A stretch of DNA of 64,000 bases, from the NCBI GenBank assembly GCA_963745955.1, contig CAVUZI010000011.1, positions 1,178,001 through 1,242,000 on the forward strand. Direction: 5' to 3'. This DNA comes from Bog-756 sp963745955 (lineage in GTDB: Bacteria > Actinomycetota > Acidimicrobiia > Acidimicrobiales > RAAP-2). This document shows, in pieces, positions 54,073 to 63,375 of this stretch. A program made the translations under genes and the position numbers. A model generated the notes under the pieces. It was given only the letters and a program-made list of their open reading frames with translations, had not been told where the DNA came from and did no database searches. The stretch's first letter is position 1. Every line of letters starts with the position of its first letter.

Positions 54073-55172
54073 TAGCCCGGGCCCGGCTCTTCGCTTCCGG
54101 CCATGCGGCCGCCGGCGTCGACGGGATAGATCTTTGCCGCCGCGACCTCGGCGGGAGCAGGAAGGGCTGTGGTCAAGAGAGCCTGGCCGGGGGGCAGGCC
54201 TGCCAACAAGGCCTTGGCCCGGAACGGGTCGAGCTCCGAGAACACGTCGTCGAGGAGGAGCACCGGCGGTGTACCCAGACGCTCCGTGGCCAGCTGATGG
54301 GCGGCGAGCTGCAGGGCCAGGGCCAGCGACCGTTGTTCTCCTTGCGAGGCGTGGGTGCGGCTGGGGAGGCCCGACAGGGAAAGTTCGAGCTCGTCGCGGT
54401 GGGGACCTGTCAACGAGAGGCCGCGTTCCATGTCCTTCGCCCTGGATTCGGCCAATGCGTCGAGGAGGCGGCCCGACCACGACCGCTGGTAGTCGAGGGT
54501 GACGATGGTGGCCTTGCCGGCCAGGCGCGAGTAGTGGGCTTCGGTGATCGGCGCCAGCTGGCCGACCAGCGACTCACGGGCCTCAACCAGAGCGGTCCCG
54601 GCGGCGTCGAGGCGGGCATCCCACACGTCGAGTGTGCTGGCGACGTCGGCACTCGGTTTCCGACCCGTCGTCCGCAACAGCGCCGACCGCTGGCGGAGGA
54701 TCTTCTCCACATCTTCGGCGGCCCGGGCCGCCTTGGGGTCGACCACGGCCATGGTCTCGTCGAGGAACCTGCGCCGCTCCGCCGGACCCGAGCGGACGAC
54801 CCCGATGTCCTCGGGGGAGAACACCGTCGTCCTCAGGGCGTCGTGGAGATCGCTCCGACGGCGGACCGTCTGGCGGTTGACCATCGTTCGCCACCGCCCG
54901 GTGTTCGAAAGCTCGGCCTCGATGCTGACCGACCGCCCGTCCACCATGGTCACAGCTCTGAGAATGGCTTGCTCCGCACCGCGTTGGACAAGGGCCTCCC
55001 TTGGCGACCGGCGGAACGACTGAAGGGTCGACAGGTAGGTGACCGCCTCCAGCACACTCGTCTTGCCTGCACCGTTGCGACCGGTGATGACCGTCGTCCC
55101 GAGGGAATCGGGCTCGATGCTCAGCTGGGTGATGTTCCGGAAATTGGTGAGTTCCAGTGAGACGAGGTGCAC
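54072..55172 (-). CDS. recF: DNA replication and repair protein RecF
   Basis: 366 residues. Walker A GRNGAGKTSVLEAVTYLST (near residue 33), the signature SLTGPHRDELE (SMC-like, around residue 260) and Walker B PVLLLDDVFSELD are all present. RecF with RecO and RecR loads RecA at gaps. It is located directly downstream of dnaN, with 27 bases between, and continues into the DUF721 gene by overlap. Length and motifs are intact, without frame breaks. Confidence 0.95.
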   Translation of the reverse strand: MHLVSLELTNFRNITQLSIEPDSLGTTVITGRNGAGKTSVLEAVTYLSTLQSFRRSPREALVQRGAEQAILRAVTMVDGRSVSIEAELSNTGRWRTMVNRQTVRRRSDLHDALRTTVFSPEDIGVVRSGPAERRRFLDETMAVVDPKAARAAEDVEKILRQRSALLRTTGRKPSADVASTLDVWDARLDAAGTALVEARESLVGQLAPITEAHYSRLAGKATIVTLDYQRSWSGRLLDALAESRAKDMERGLSLTGPHRDELELSLSGLPSRTHASQGEQRSLALALQLAAHQLATERLGTPPVLLLDDVFSELDPFRAKALLAGLPPGQALLTTALPAPAEVAAAKIYPVDAGGRMAGSEEPGPG

Positions 55173-55199
55173 GAAGGACGGGTGTGACGTTCGGCCGGA

Positions 55200-56360
55200 C
55201 TACGAAACCCGTACGGGCATCAGGAGGTAGCGGAAATTGGTCTCCTCGGCCGCTCGCACGGTGGCCGGTTTGGTGGCGTCGACGGTCTCGAGGAGGACTT
55301 CGTCTCCCGACACAGCCTCCACCCCGTCGATCAGGTACGTGGGGTTGAACGCGATGGTGAGCTCTGACCCCTCGAAATCGGCGTCAACGGTCTCGCTGGC
55401 ATCGCCCACCTCCTGTGAGACGACGGTCAGGTCCACTCCGCCGCTGCGCATGGAAAGACGAACCGGTGTGGTGTTGTCCCGGACCAGCAGCCGCACACGC
55501 CGGAGTGCGTCGAGCAACGAGTCTTTGCCCACATGGAGCCGGTTGGGGTATTCGGACGGGATCAACTGCCGGTAGTCGGGGTAGCTCCCGTCGAGGAGCC
55601 GGGTGCTGATCTTGACGTCACCGGAGGTGAAGGTCACGTCGTGGTCTCCGATGGACAGGCCGATGGTCGGTGCCGACCCCGTCCCTTCGCCTTCCCCGTC
55701 CGCCCGGTCAGAGGCCTCCTCCTTGGTCGCGGCACCCAGAACCGAAAGCTTTTGCAGTTCCGCCAGCGCCCGGGCCGGCACCAGGATCTGTGAGCTGTCG
55801 GTCAACGCGTCGCTGCCGTCGATGTCACGCATGGCCAGCCGGTACGAGTCGGTGGCCACCAACCGGATGCCGCCACCCTCGGCGGCGATGAGCACGCCGG
55901 TCAGGAGTGGCCGGGCATCGTCACTGGAAGCGGCCCGCACCACCTGGCGGAGAGCGCCGGCCAGGCTTGACGCGGGCAGGAAGGTGGCCGGTTTGGGAGG
56001 TTCCGGCAGCGACGGGAAGTCGTCCACCGGAAACGTCCGGAGGCTGAAACGGGATCGGGCCGCACCGATCTCGACCTTCTCCCCTTCCGATTCGATGGTC
56101 ACAGCCCCCGGTTCGAGCGACCGGACGATGTCCGCCAACAACTTTGCCGGGGCCACGCACACGCCATCCGAGATCCCGATGACCTCGGTCGAGGCGTGGA
56201 CCGTGAGATCGAGGTCGGTGCCCACCACTCCGAGGTGGTTGGCCTGTGATTCGATCCGGACCCCTCCGAGGGCCATCGAGGTCGAGGTGCGGGAGCTGAC
56301 GGCACGACCCGCGGTGGTCAGGACCTCCACCAGGGAGTCGCGCTCGCATCGGAACTTCAC
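55200..56360 (-). CDS. dnaN: DNA polymerase III beta subunit (sliding clamp)
   Basis: 386 residues and complete. Three clamp domains can be traced: FRCERDSLVEVLTTAGRAVS at the N-terminus, LTGVLIAAEGGGIRLVATDS and RLAMRDIDG in domain 2, and the C-terminal peptide MPVRV of the protein-binding pocket (YLLMPVRVS). The dimer encircles DNA and tethers Pol III. It is downstream of dnaA across a 322-base gap that probably holds oriC. Confidence 0.97.
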   Translation of the reverse strand: MKFRCERDSLVEVLTTAGRAVSSRTSTSMALGGVRIESQANHLGVVGTDLDLTVHASTEVIGISDGVCVAPAKLLADIVRSLEPGAVTIESEGEKVEIGAARSRFSLRTFPVDDFPSLPEPPKPATFLPASSLAGALRQVVRAASSDDARPLLTGVLIAAEGGGIRLVATDSYRLAMRDIDGSDALTDSSQILVPARALAELQKLSVLGAATKEEASDRADGEGEGTGSAPTIGLSIGDHDVTFTSGDVKISTRLLDGSYPDYRQLIPSEYPNRLHVGKDSLLDALRRVRLLVRDNTTPVRLSMRSGGVDLTVVSQEVGDASETVDADFEGSELTIAFNPTYLIDGVEAVSGDEVLLETVDATKPATVRAAEETNFRYLLMPVRVS

Positions 56361-56682
56361 CAGGAGGTCCTTTCTTGTCTTTCTAGGTATTTAAATTTGA
56401 TAGTGATGGTAGTAAGGCCTGTGGATTGTGGATAAACGCTTTGCCACCCAGTACAAGGCCGGTTTTTCGATCAGGCGGTCATCCCCCGAACACCAGCGGC
56501 TGATGCCATCGGGTGTTCTTTGCGTGACTGGTTATGGACAAGTTCATCTGAGTTCACAGAATTGCCCCAGATTGGTGCCGAGATATCCACAGATAGTGCA
56601 CAACCTCTGGATACAGGCAGGCCGGAGGGCCAGGAAGGCACCGTTGATCGTGGATCCCGAGCGCCGCCAAGCGTCCGGGTCG
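56361..56682. other. oriC: Probable origin of replication (oriC), dnaN-dnaA gap
   Basis: The gap has an AT-rich stretch (GTATTTAAATTTGATAGTG near 56390), unusual in this genome, and DnaA-box-like sequences: a perfect TTATCCACA on the minus strand at 56427-56435, ATATCCACA (8/9) at 56583-56591, and weaker matches near 56419, 56533 and 56608. Gene strand polarity changes on either side of this cluster (leftward to gyrA, rightward from rpmH), as expected near an origin. The dnaA-rpmH gap (58114-58470) also has TCCACAG motifs and could contribute. Confidence 0.65.
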
Positions 56683-58113
56683 TCATGGGCCACTCTTGAT
56701 CCGGACGATGAGGTCGGTCACCTGGTTGTAGGTCTGATGCCGTTCTTTCATGAGCGTGGCGACCTTGTCGACCGCGTGCATGACGGTGGAGTGATCGCGC
56801 CCCCGAACTCCCGTCCGATGGCCGGATAGCTGAAATCGGTCAATTCCCTGAACACGTACATGCTGACCTGGCGGGCGGTGACGAGGGGCCGCCGCCGGTT
56901 GGGACCACAGATCTCCTCGACGGAGAAGCCGAAGGTGTCGGCTGTGGCATTGAGGATGACATCAGGCGTGATCCTCCTGGGTTGGTCGGCGGAGACGATG
57001 TCGGACAGCACCACTTCGGCAAGTTCCCTGCTCATGGGCTGGCGGTTGAGGCTGGCGAAGGCGGTCACCCGGATGAGAGCGCCCTCCAGCTCACGGATGT
57101 TGTCCTTGACGTGGGTGGCGATGAATTCGAGCACGTCGTCCGGCACGTCGACCTGCTCATGCTCGGCCTTGGTCTGAAGGATGGCCAACCGGGTCTCGAG
57201 CTCGGGCGGCTGGACCTCGGTGATGAGGCCGGACAGGAACCGGCTCCGGAGCCTGTCCTCCAGCGTGGCGATCGACTTGGGAGGGCGGTCAGAGGTGAGC
57301 ACGATCTGTTTCGACGCCCCGTAGAGGGAGTTGAACGTGTGGAAGAACTCCTCCTGGAGGGACTCCTTGCGCTCCATGAACTGGACGTCGTCGATGAGGA
57401 GGACGTCGCACTCCCGGTACCGGCGCTTGAACGCGGTGGTGGTGTTGGTGCGGATGGCGTCCACGAATTCGTTCATGTAGGTCTCGGTGGTCACGTACCG
57501 CACGTGGCGCCCGGAGAAATTCTCGAGCACGTAGTTCCCGATGGCGTGCAGCAGATGGGTCTTGCCCAGGCCGGCGTCGCCGTAGATGAACAGGGGGTTG
57601 TAGGACCGTGCCGGGGATTCGGCCACGGACTGGGCCGCGGCGTGGGCGAATCGGTTGGAAGAGGCGATCACAAACGTGTCGAAGGTGTAGCGGGGATCGA
57701 GCACGGGGAAGTCGATCCGATCACCGGACCTCTCCCCACCAGGCTTTTTCTGATTTTCATGCCAGAACGGCGAACCGGCTGAGAAACCGCCTCCGGACCT
57801 CGCCCCAGTCCCCGTCGAATTGGGGGTCGACGACCGGCGGGCTCTCTTCGGCCGGTTCGTAGACCGGTGCCACCACCTCGAGCTGCACTTCGAGGTCACG
57901 TCCCACGGTGCCGGTGACGGTGTCCTGGATGAGGCCGAGGAATCGGGACTCGACCCGGTCTCTGATGAGCGTGTTGGGCACCCCCAACACGATTTCGCTC
58001 TCCTTGATGGAAAGCGGTGTGATCCCGGACAGGTAGGCCTGCCAGATGGCATCGGACACCTGCTCGCGTAGTGCCTCTGAACACAAAATCCACAAGCTTT
58101 CTGTGTCGTTCAC
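56683..58113 (-). CDS. dnaA: Chromosomal replication initiator DnaA (two one-base frame breaks)
   Basis: Restored to 476 residues from GTG (complement of 58111-58113), giving NDTESLWILCSEALREQ at the N-terminus. AAA+ domain: TFDTFVIASSNRFAHAAA, Walker A GDAGLGKTHLLHAIG, Walker B VLLIDDVQF. DNA-binding domain ends DFSYPAIGREFGGRDHSTVM and HAVDKVATLMKERHQTYNQ once a missing base in the GGGGGCGCG run near 56808 is restored; the other break, an extra base near 57780, lies in the flexible linker. DnaA opens oriC. Divergent rpmH lies on the other side of the promoter gap. Confidence 0.95.
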
Positions 58114-58470
58114 GTGGGCCTCCGCCCTTGGACTGTCGATTTGGTCCACAGCACTTTCCACAGCTGTGGACAGCATCCGTTCGTGTGCGCGGCGCCGGAG
58201 GGCCACGACCCGGGTGGTGCTGTGATCGGATACCTGCTTCGTTCTTTTGAGCCGAGTGGCGGGCCGGTCGGATTCTGTGTGTCCAGATGCCACTTGCCGT
58301 GTTCGGAACGGTACACCGTGCCCACCCGACGTGCCTCCCGGTGAGCGACTAGAGCGGGTGGCGGTTTGCGCCTAGCATGTAGGGGAATGCCCAGATCCCT
58401 GTGATCGGGGTCCCCTGCCGTCTGCGACACCAAAGTCCACGGTTCAGGGCGGAGGAAGGAAGTTGGAGAA
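58114..58470. promoter_or_regulatory. dnaA-rpmH divergent promoter gap
   Basis: About 357 bases between the divergent dnaA and rpmH starts. It contains TTTCCACAG-CTGTGGACAG, an inverted pair of half DnaA boxes at 58154-58173, and a TGGTCCACA near-box at 58142. DnaA autoregulation through these sites is plausible. A GGAGGAAGGAAG ribosome-binding stretch precedes rpmH. Confidence 0.5.
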
Positions 58471-58605
58471 ATGAAGCGGACCTATCAGCCAAACGTACGC
58501 AAACGGGCCAAAACCCACGGATTCCGCAAGCGGATGTCGAGCAAGGCCGGGCGCGCTGTCATCCGGTCGCGCCGGGCGAAGGGACGCCATCGGCTGTCGG
58601 TGTGA
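58471..58605 (+). CDS. rpmH: 50S ribosomal protein L34
   Basis: 44 residues: MKRTYQPNVRKRAKTHGFRK, then MSSKAGRAVIRSRRAKGRHR and LSV, the L34 family throughout. It is a small very basic protein of the large ribosomal subunit. ATG 58471 follows a strong GGAGGAAGGAAG site. The stop overlaps the GTG start of rnpA (GTGTGA), the usual coupling of the two genes. Too short to be seen by a size-filtered search. Confidence 0.97.
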   Translation: MKRTYQPNVRKRAKTHGFRKRMSSKAGRAVIRSRRAKGRHRLSV

Positions 58606-59021
58606 GCGCCACAGCCGCTCCGGCCGACCGGGCAACGATGACCGGTGTCGGGGCAGTCAGGTCGCGCCGGGCGTTCGAGGAGCTCCGACGGAGCGGTACC
58701 CGCGGGCGCTCGGGACCTCTGGCAATCAGTTTTTTGAAGCAACCCTCCTGGTCAGGGGTGCAAGTGGCGTATGCCGTCAACAGGCGGGTGGGAAGTGCAG
58801 TGGTGAGGAACCGGCTGAAGCGGAGATTGCGGGCCATCGTGTCCGAGCAGGTGTCGTCCCTTCCGGCGGGCACGTACGTGGTACGCGCAGGGCCCGGTGG
58901 GTCATTGTTGGGATTCGACGAACTGAGGGTGGCTATGAACCAAGCGTTTGAGAGGGCCACGAGCGGCCGGTCTCGCCGTTCCCCGGTCATGGGCGCACCC
59001 GACCACGGGGCGGTCGGGTGA
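58602..59021 (+). CDS. rnpA: Ribonuclease P protein component
   Basis: Up to 139 residues from GTG 58602 (overlapping the rpmH stop), or 127 from ATG 58638. The family signature RNRLKRRLRAIVSEQ (RNR motif) follows VAYAVNRRVGSAVV, with the N-terminal RSRRAFEELRRSG typical. The protein binds the RNase P RNA and aids 5' processing of tRNA precursors. The stop is overlapped by the GTG of yidD. Confidence 0.95.
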   Translation: MSATAAPADRATMTGVGAVRSRRAFEELRRSGTRGRSGPLAISFLKQPSWSGVQVAYAVNRRVGSAVVRNRLKRRLRAIVSEQVSSLPAGTYVVRAGPGGSLLGFDELRVAMNQAFERATSGRSRRSPVMGAPDHGAVG

Positions 59022-59350
59022 TCACCTCTCAGGTCGAAGTGGGTCCCGACGCGGACGTTTCGCCCGCCCCCGACCCGGTGCCGCCCGGGAGGGACGACCG
59101 GACCCACCGCGGCCGGCCGGCCGGTTGGATGGTCGCCGGAATCCGCAGCTACCAATTGATCCGGTCGGGGCGGCCGACAGGATGTCGGTTCCTCCCGACG
59201 TGCTCTGACTACGCGGTCCAGGCCATCGAGGTGCACGGCGCCACCCGCGGCGTCTCGCTCACGCTTCGACGACTTCTGCGATGCACTCCCTGGGGTGGAC
59301 ATGGCGTCGATCCCGTGCCCGATCGGAGGACCCCATGTTCGGATCACTGA
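59018..59350 (+). CDS. yidD: Membrane protein insertion efficiency factor YidD
   Basis: 110 residues from GTG 59018. The YidD core is complete: YQLIRSGRPTGCRFLPTCSDY, AVQAIEVHGATRG, then RCTPWGGHGVDPVP. The N-terminal ~38 residues are an unconserved hydrophilic extension, so a later start near VAGIRSYQLI is possible. YidD assists YidC-dependent insertion. Its end overlaps the yidC start by 16 bases. Confidence 0.93.
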   Translation: MITSQVEVGPDADVSPAPDPVPPGRDDRTHRGRPAGWMVAGIRSYQLIRSGRPTGCRFLPTCSDYAVQAIEVHGATRGVSLTLRRLLRCTPWGGHGVDPVPDRRTPCSDH

Positions 59351-60558
59351 CCACTCCGATCGGCAAGATCTTCCAGCCCCTGCTGGACTTCGTGGGATCA
59401 GTCCTGGCCTTCTTCTTCTCGATCATCCCGAACTATCCGATCGATGTGGCCCTGCTCACCATCGTGATCATGGCCGCGCTCACCCCGCTGACCGTCAAGA
59501 GCACCAAGAACATGGCGGCCATGCAGGCCCTCGGGCCCGAGATGAAGAAGTTGCAGCAGAAGTACAAGGGCGCCGAAAACCGGGCCCAGATGAACGAAGA
59601 AATGATGAAGCTCTACAAAGAGCACAATGTAAACCCCGCCTCAGGGTGTTTGCCGATGCTATTGCAGATGCCGGCATTCTTCGTTCTCTACAGCGTGATC
59701 CGAGGTATCACCAACACTGTCACCATTCCCAAACATACGATTACCGTGGACGGGGTCAAGACGGTCGTCCCAGAACAGATCAAGGCGATCCCCCGCTACA
59801 TTCCCGATCCGTCAAAGATGCGGACGGACATCGTGGCTGCTCACGGGCAGCTTAATTCGTTCGGAATGGACTTTGCCCAGAAGTTACTGTCCCATCACTC
59901 GAGCTTGATCGCGGCCATCCCGTACCTGCTGCTGGTGGCTGCGGCAGTCGGATTGCAGTACCTGCAGATGGCCAGGCTGAACGCGCGTAATCCGCAAGCC
60001 ACTCAGGCAAATCCTCAGGCGGCAATGATCCAGAAATACATGCCACTCATATTTGGGTTCATTTATCTCAATGTGGCAGCAATCTTGAATGTCTATTTCA
60101 TATTTTCAAGTGCAATTCGAATCCTCACGCAGGAAATCCTCTTCCGGAAGGGCATCGTGGCCGGCCCACCCGTGGCCCCGCCGGCGGCGGGGGCCAAGAA
60201 GGGCCCGGTCGTGGACCGGACCGAACGGGCACTGCCCAAGGCGAAGACCGCAGGCACCGGACAGCCGAAGGGTGCTGCGGGCGCGAACGGTACCAACGGA
60301 AAGGGACGGCCCGACCCAACGAAGCCGTCCCCGGCCAGGTCGGGCCAGGCCAAGCAGACCGGGTCGACGAACGGATCCAATGGCCGGAAGGACCCCAGCC
60401 CCGGCAATCGGAGTCGCCCCGGATCAGCGCAGAAGAGCACAAAGAACTCGACGAACGGCAACAACGGATCTGAGGCTGCTGGAGCAGATGAGGAAAGCGC
60501 GACCCAACCAAAGGAGCACCCCCGCTCCAAGGCGAAGCGCGAGAGAAAGGCCCGGTAA
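59335..60558 (+). CDS. yidC: Membrane protein insertase YidC/Oxa1
   Basis: 407 residues from ATG 59335. Five transmembrane helices of the Oxa1 core: IDVALLTIVIMAALTPLTVK, the cytoplasmic hairpin with LGPEMKKLQQKYKG, GCLPMLLQMPAFFVLYSVI, a helix near residue 200 (LIAAIPYLLLVAAAVGLQYL) and the last at YMPLIFGFIYLNVAAILNVY. It lacks the proteobacterial P1 domain, as expected for actinobacteria. A ~120-residue basic, Gly/Asn/Lys-rich tail likely binds ribosomes. The gene is followed by jag at a 3-base spacing. Confidence 0.95.
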   Translation: MFGSLTTPIGKIFQPLLDFVGSVLAFFFSIIPNYPIDVALLTIVIMAALTPLTVKSTKNMAAMQALGPEMKKLQQKYKGAENRAQMNEEMMKLYKEHNVNPASGCLPMLLQMPAFFVLYSVIRGITNTVTIPKHTITVDGVKTVVPEQIKAIPRYIPDPSKMRTDIVAAHGQLNSFGMDFAQKLLSHHSSLIAAIPYLLLVAAAVGLQYLQMARLNARNPQATQANPQAAMIQKYMPLIFGFIYLNVAAILNVYFIFSSAIRILTQEILFRKGIVAGPPVAPPAAGAKKGPVVDRTERALPKAKTAGTGQPKGAAGANGTNGKGRPDPTKPSPARSGQAKQTGSTNGSNGRKDPSPGNRSRPGSAQKSTKNSTNGNNGSEAAGADEESATQPKEHPRSKAKRERKAR

Positions 60559-60561
60559 CAG

Positions 60562-61609
60562 GTGGAGTGGGTGGAAGCCAGTGGGAAGACGCTGCCGGAG
60601 GCGAAGGAAATAGTCCTCGACCTTCTCGGAGTGGCTGAGGACGACGCTGAATTCGTGGTGCTGAGCGAGCCCAAGGCCGGGTTGTTCGGTCGAATGCGTG
60701 GGGAGGCCCGGGTCCAGGCCCGGGTGAGGCCGGTGGTGCCCCCGCCGAAGCGCGGCCGGCGGCCCAAGTCGGATCGTCGGCGCGAGGGAGGCGATCGCTC
60801 TCGGAACGGTGGAGGGGGCCGCAAGAGTGGGACGGCGGCTTCGGGCCGCGGGGACCAGCAGAAGGGCAGCGCTTCGCGGACCTCCGAAGCTGGAAACGGC
60901 AGGCGCCCCACGAGTGGCGAGGGTAACGCTGGGGCGGAGGTCGACAGCTCCGAGCTCGATGGATCCGATGGCGCAGGCACAGGAGTCCAACGGATCGAAA
61001 CCAGCCGCGTCGGGGAGGTCGAACCGACGGCGACGCGGGGCCCGGAGCGGTAGTGGTGGCCAGAACGGTGGTCAGCCAAAAGAGCAGGGGAAAGAAAGTG
61101 CCGGACGCAAGCCCGGGGAGAGCGAGAGCAAGATGGAAGAGTCACTGACACTCGAGCAGCAGGGCCAGGCAGCGGCCGATTTCGTTGCCGGGCTGGTCCG
61201 GGAATTCGGACTCGATGCCGAGGTTGGCTATTCGGAGATCGACGAGGACACCGTACAGGTGGCGGCCGTGGGCGACGACCTCGGTCTGCTTGTCGGACCC
61301 AGGGGGGCGACGCTTTCGGCGGTTCAGGACCTCACTCGGACGTTCGTGCAGCGCCAGTCCGAAAATCGCACGGACCGGATTCTCGTCGATGTCGGTGGCT
61401 ACCGGGAGAAGCGGGTCGCCGCTCTCCGGCGATTTACCGAGGGAATCGTGCACGAGGTCATCGAATCGGGCGACGAGCGGGCTCTCGAGCCAATGTCGCC
61501 GGCCGACCGTAAGGTCGTCCACGACACCGTCAACGAGATTGAAGGTGTAGAGACGCGTTCCGACGGCACGGAACCGACGAGATATGTGGTGATCGCTCCG
61601 TCGAGCTGA
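60562..61609 (+). CDS. jag: Jag / KhpB-type RNA-binding protein (one-base frame break)
   Basis: Restored to 348 residues from GTG 60562. Jag_N domain: EWVEASGKTLPEAKEIVLDL, GLFGRMRGEARVQARVR. A long arginine/glycine-rich disordered linker (residues ~60-190) holds the frame break, somewhere in 60960-61050. The C-terminal part has the KH domain (VGYSEIDEDTVQVAAVGDDL, GLLVGPRGATLSAVQDLTR) and the R3H domain (PADRKVVHDTVNEIEGVETR). It binds RNA and partners KhpA in cell-envelope control. The stop overlaps the rsmG start. Confidence 0.9.
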
Positions 61610-62308
61610 TGCTCGTCGGCGGCCGACCCGTGACCCAGCCACAGGGAACGACCGGGTCCGTCGGCCAGCTCAGGAGTCGGGTCAAGCCCTGGGTCGGGGA
61701 GGCGCTGGAGCGGTCGGCGGAGCTCGGTTTTCTGGGTGGGATGTCCGTCGGTGACCAGATCGACCACGCTCTCGGTTTCGTGCACGCTGCCGAGTCCCGG
61801 ATGAAAGAACCCCCCGCGTCCATAGTCGACTTGGGATCGGGAGGCGGAGTCCCGGGCCTCGTCCTTGCTTTCCTGTTGGCCCGGAAGCCGGATACTTCTC
61901 ATCGAGAGCAATGAACGCCGGGCCGGCTTCCTCCTGGCCGAGTGCTCCGGCCGGGCCGAGATGGGAAACGTTGAGGTGCTGCACTCTCGGGCCGAGGATG
62001 CTGCACACACCGCGTCGTTCCGCGAGAAGTTCGACCTGGTCACATCCCGCTCGTTCGGCGCTCCTGCGGTTGCCGCAGAGTGTGGCGCCCCGTTCCTGAC
62101 TGTGGGAGGGCTGATGGTCGTCTCGGAGCCACCGGACAGCGACGGAGGTCGATGGCCATCAGATGCGTTAGCTCAGCTGGGAATACAACCCTCGACCCGG
62201 CTGCGGTTCAACGACTCTTACGGGTACCAGGTTCTGGCCAAGTTCCACGAGACCCCCGACCGGTTCCCGAGGCGGGTCGGCATTCCGGCGAAGCGACCCC
62301 TCTTCTGA
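61609..62308 (+). CDS. rsmG: 16S rRNA (guanine527-N7)-methyltransferase RsmG/GidB (one-base frame break)
   Basis: Restored to 232 residues from ATG 61609, which overlaps the jag stop. The SAM-binding motif SIVDLGSGGGVPGLVLAFLL is followed, after the break at CCCGGAAG (near 61885), by LIESNERRAGFLLAE, DLVTSRSFGAPAVAAECG and GGLMVVSEPP, the conserved order of the family. It methylates G527 in the 530 loop; loss gives low-level streptomycin resistance. The frame break is therefore either a sequencing error or, less likely, a real mutation. Confidence 0.93.
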
Positions 62309-62355
62309 CGCCGGGCGGCCTTCCGCCGATATTGCGCTGACGAACTCCCCGCCTT

Positions 62356-62371
62356 TGTTCCACGTGAAACG
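62356..62371. promoter_or_regulatory. parS: parS-like ParB-binding site 1
   Basis: TGTTCCACGTGAAACG matches the bacterial consensus TGTTTCACGTGAAACA at 14/16 positions. It is 48 bases after the rsmG stop. Confidence 0.85.
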
Positions 62372-62481
62372 AAGCACCTTCTCGGGCGAGCTCTCCCCCC
62401 TGGACGATCCGGAGGTCAGATCGGGTCCGGATTCGCTGGCCTCAAGCTCAAGGGTTGGCCGGGCACCGAGTCTCGTCGGGT

Positions 62482-62497
62482 GGTTCCACGTGGAACA
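62482..62497. promoter_or_regulatory. parS: parS-like site 2 (perfect palindrome core)
   Basis: GGTTCCACGTGGAACA; the 14-base core GTTCCACGTGGAAC is a perfect palindrome. 13/16 against the consensus, with an extra symmetric change. Confidence 0.75.
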
Positions 62498-62615
62498 AGA
62501 CCTGCTCGAATCGGGCCCCGTTCGCTCGTCCCCGGACGATCCGGAGGTCAGATCGGCTCCGGAATTCACTGGCCTCAACCTCAAGGGTGAACCGGGCGCT
62601 GACCCTCGATCGGGT

Positions 62616-62631
62616 GGTTCCACGTGAAACA
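62616..62631. promoter_or_regulatory. parS: parS-like site 3
   Basis: GGTTCCACGTGAAACA, 14/16 to the consensus; 134 bases after site 2, in the tandem repeat. Confidence 0.85.
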
Positions 62632-62746
62632 GGACCTGCTCGAATCGGGCCCCGTTCGTTCCCCCGGACCATCCAGGTGTCAGCTCGGGTCGGAATTCAC
62701 TGGCCTCAACCTCAAGGGTGAACCGGGCACCGAGTCTCGATCGGGT

Positions 62747-62762
62747 GGTTCCACGTGAAACA
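62747..62762. promoter_or_regulatory. parS: parS-like site 4
   Basis: GGTTCCACGTGAAACA, identical to site 3 and 131 bases after it, in the next repeat unit. Confidence 0.85.
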
Positions 62763-63109
62763 GGACCTGCTCGAATCGGGCCCCGTTCGTTCCCCCCGGA
62801 CCATCCAGGTGTCAGCTCGGGTCGGGATTCACTGGCCTCAACCTCAAGGGTGAACCGGGCGCTGACCCTCGATCGGGTGGTTTGGATCGGGCCTGGACAC
62901 CTTCGCCCCCGGAGACTAGGCGGCTGGGGAAGTTACGCCGGAGCCCGGCATCTTCAGAGTGAACCCGGTGTCTCCGTCAGATCCGGGCCAGGTCGGATCG
63001 GGCCTGGACACCTCGACCCGGAGATTAGACGATCGGGGAAGTTATTCCGGGCCCGTTCGCGTGACCCCGGCCTCGAGGGACACACGGGAGCATCGGGTCT
63101 CAGTCCGGA

Positions 63110-63125
63110 CGTGCCACATGAAACA
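63110..63125. promoter_or_regulatory. Degenerate parS-like site
   Basis: CGTGCCACATGAAACA, 12/16 to consensus. It occupies the place expected for a repeat unit, but the central CG is altered, so binding may be weak. Confidence 0.4.
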
Positions 63126-63228
63126 CGGACTGCTCGGATTCGCTGGGCTTGAGAAGCATCAGACGATGAAGCCGGGTCCCGAGTGACCCCACCCTCCAGG
63201 TGCGGTGAGACCAGAGCCTCGATGCGGA

Positions 63229-63244
63229 CGTTCCACGTGAAACA
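63229..63244. promoter_or_regulatory. parS: parS-like site 5
   Basis: CGTTCCACGTGAAACA, 14/16 to consensus; followed by TGGACTGCT as in the degenerate site (ACGGACTGCT), showing a second repeat family. Confidence 0.85.
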
Positions 63245-63375
63245 TGGACTGCTTGGATGCGCTGGTAATCGGAATCCTCAGAAGGGACGAGACGATCCGG
63301 GAGTGACGTCGGGTCCGGTCTCGGGTGATCCAAACCTCGAGTGTCAAACGGGAACGCCGAGAGCCTCGATTCGGA

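Larger units (their letters stand above)
62400..62890. repeat. ~131-bp tandem repeat, about four copies
   Basis: Each unit contains a CCGGA(C/G)(G/C)ATCC-type start, GGTCAGATCGG or GTGTCAGCTCGG, CACTGGCCTCAACCTCAAGG, a TGAACCGGGC(A/G)C stretch, CTCGATCGGGTGGTTCCACG and an ACCTGCTCGAATCGGGCCCC tail. Units 1-3 each carry one parS-like site; unit 4 loses it (GGTGGTTTGGATCGG). Copies are near-identical, so the array is recent or maintained by recombination, and copy number may be misassembled. Confidence 0.85.

Noticed and set aside
49077..58113. Programmed frameshifting in gyrA, gyrB and dnaA
   Set aside because: The breaks lie at different places with no slippery heptamer plus pseudoknot pattern, need removal or addition of single bases, and appear also in unrelated genes. 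Sequence error is simpler.
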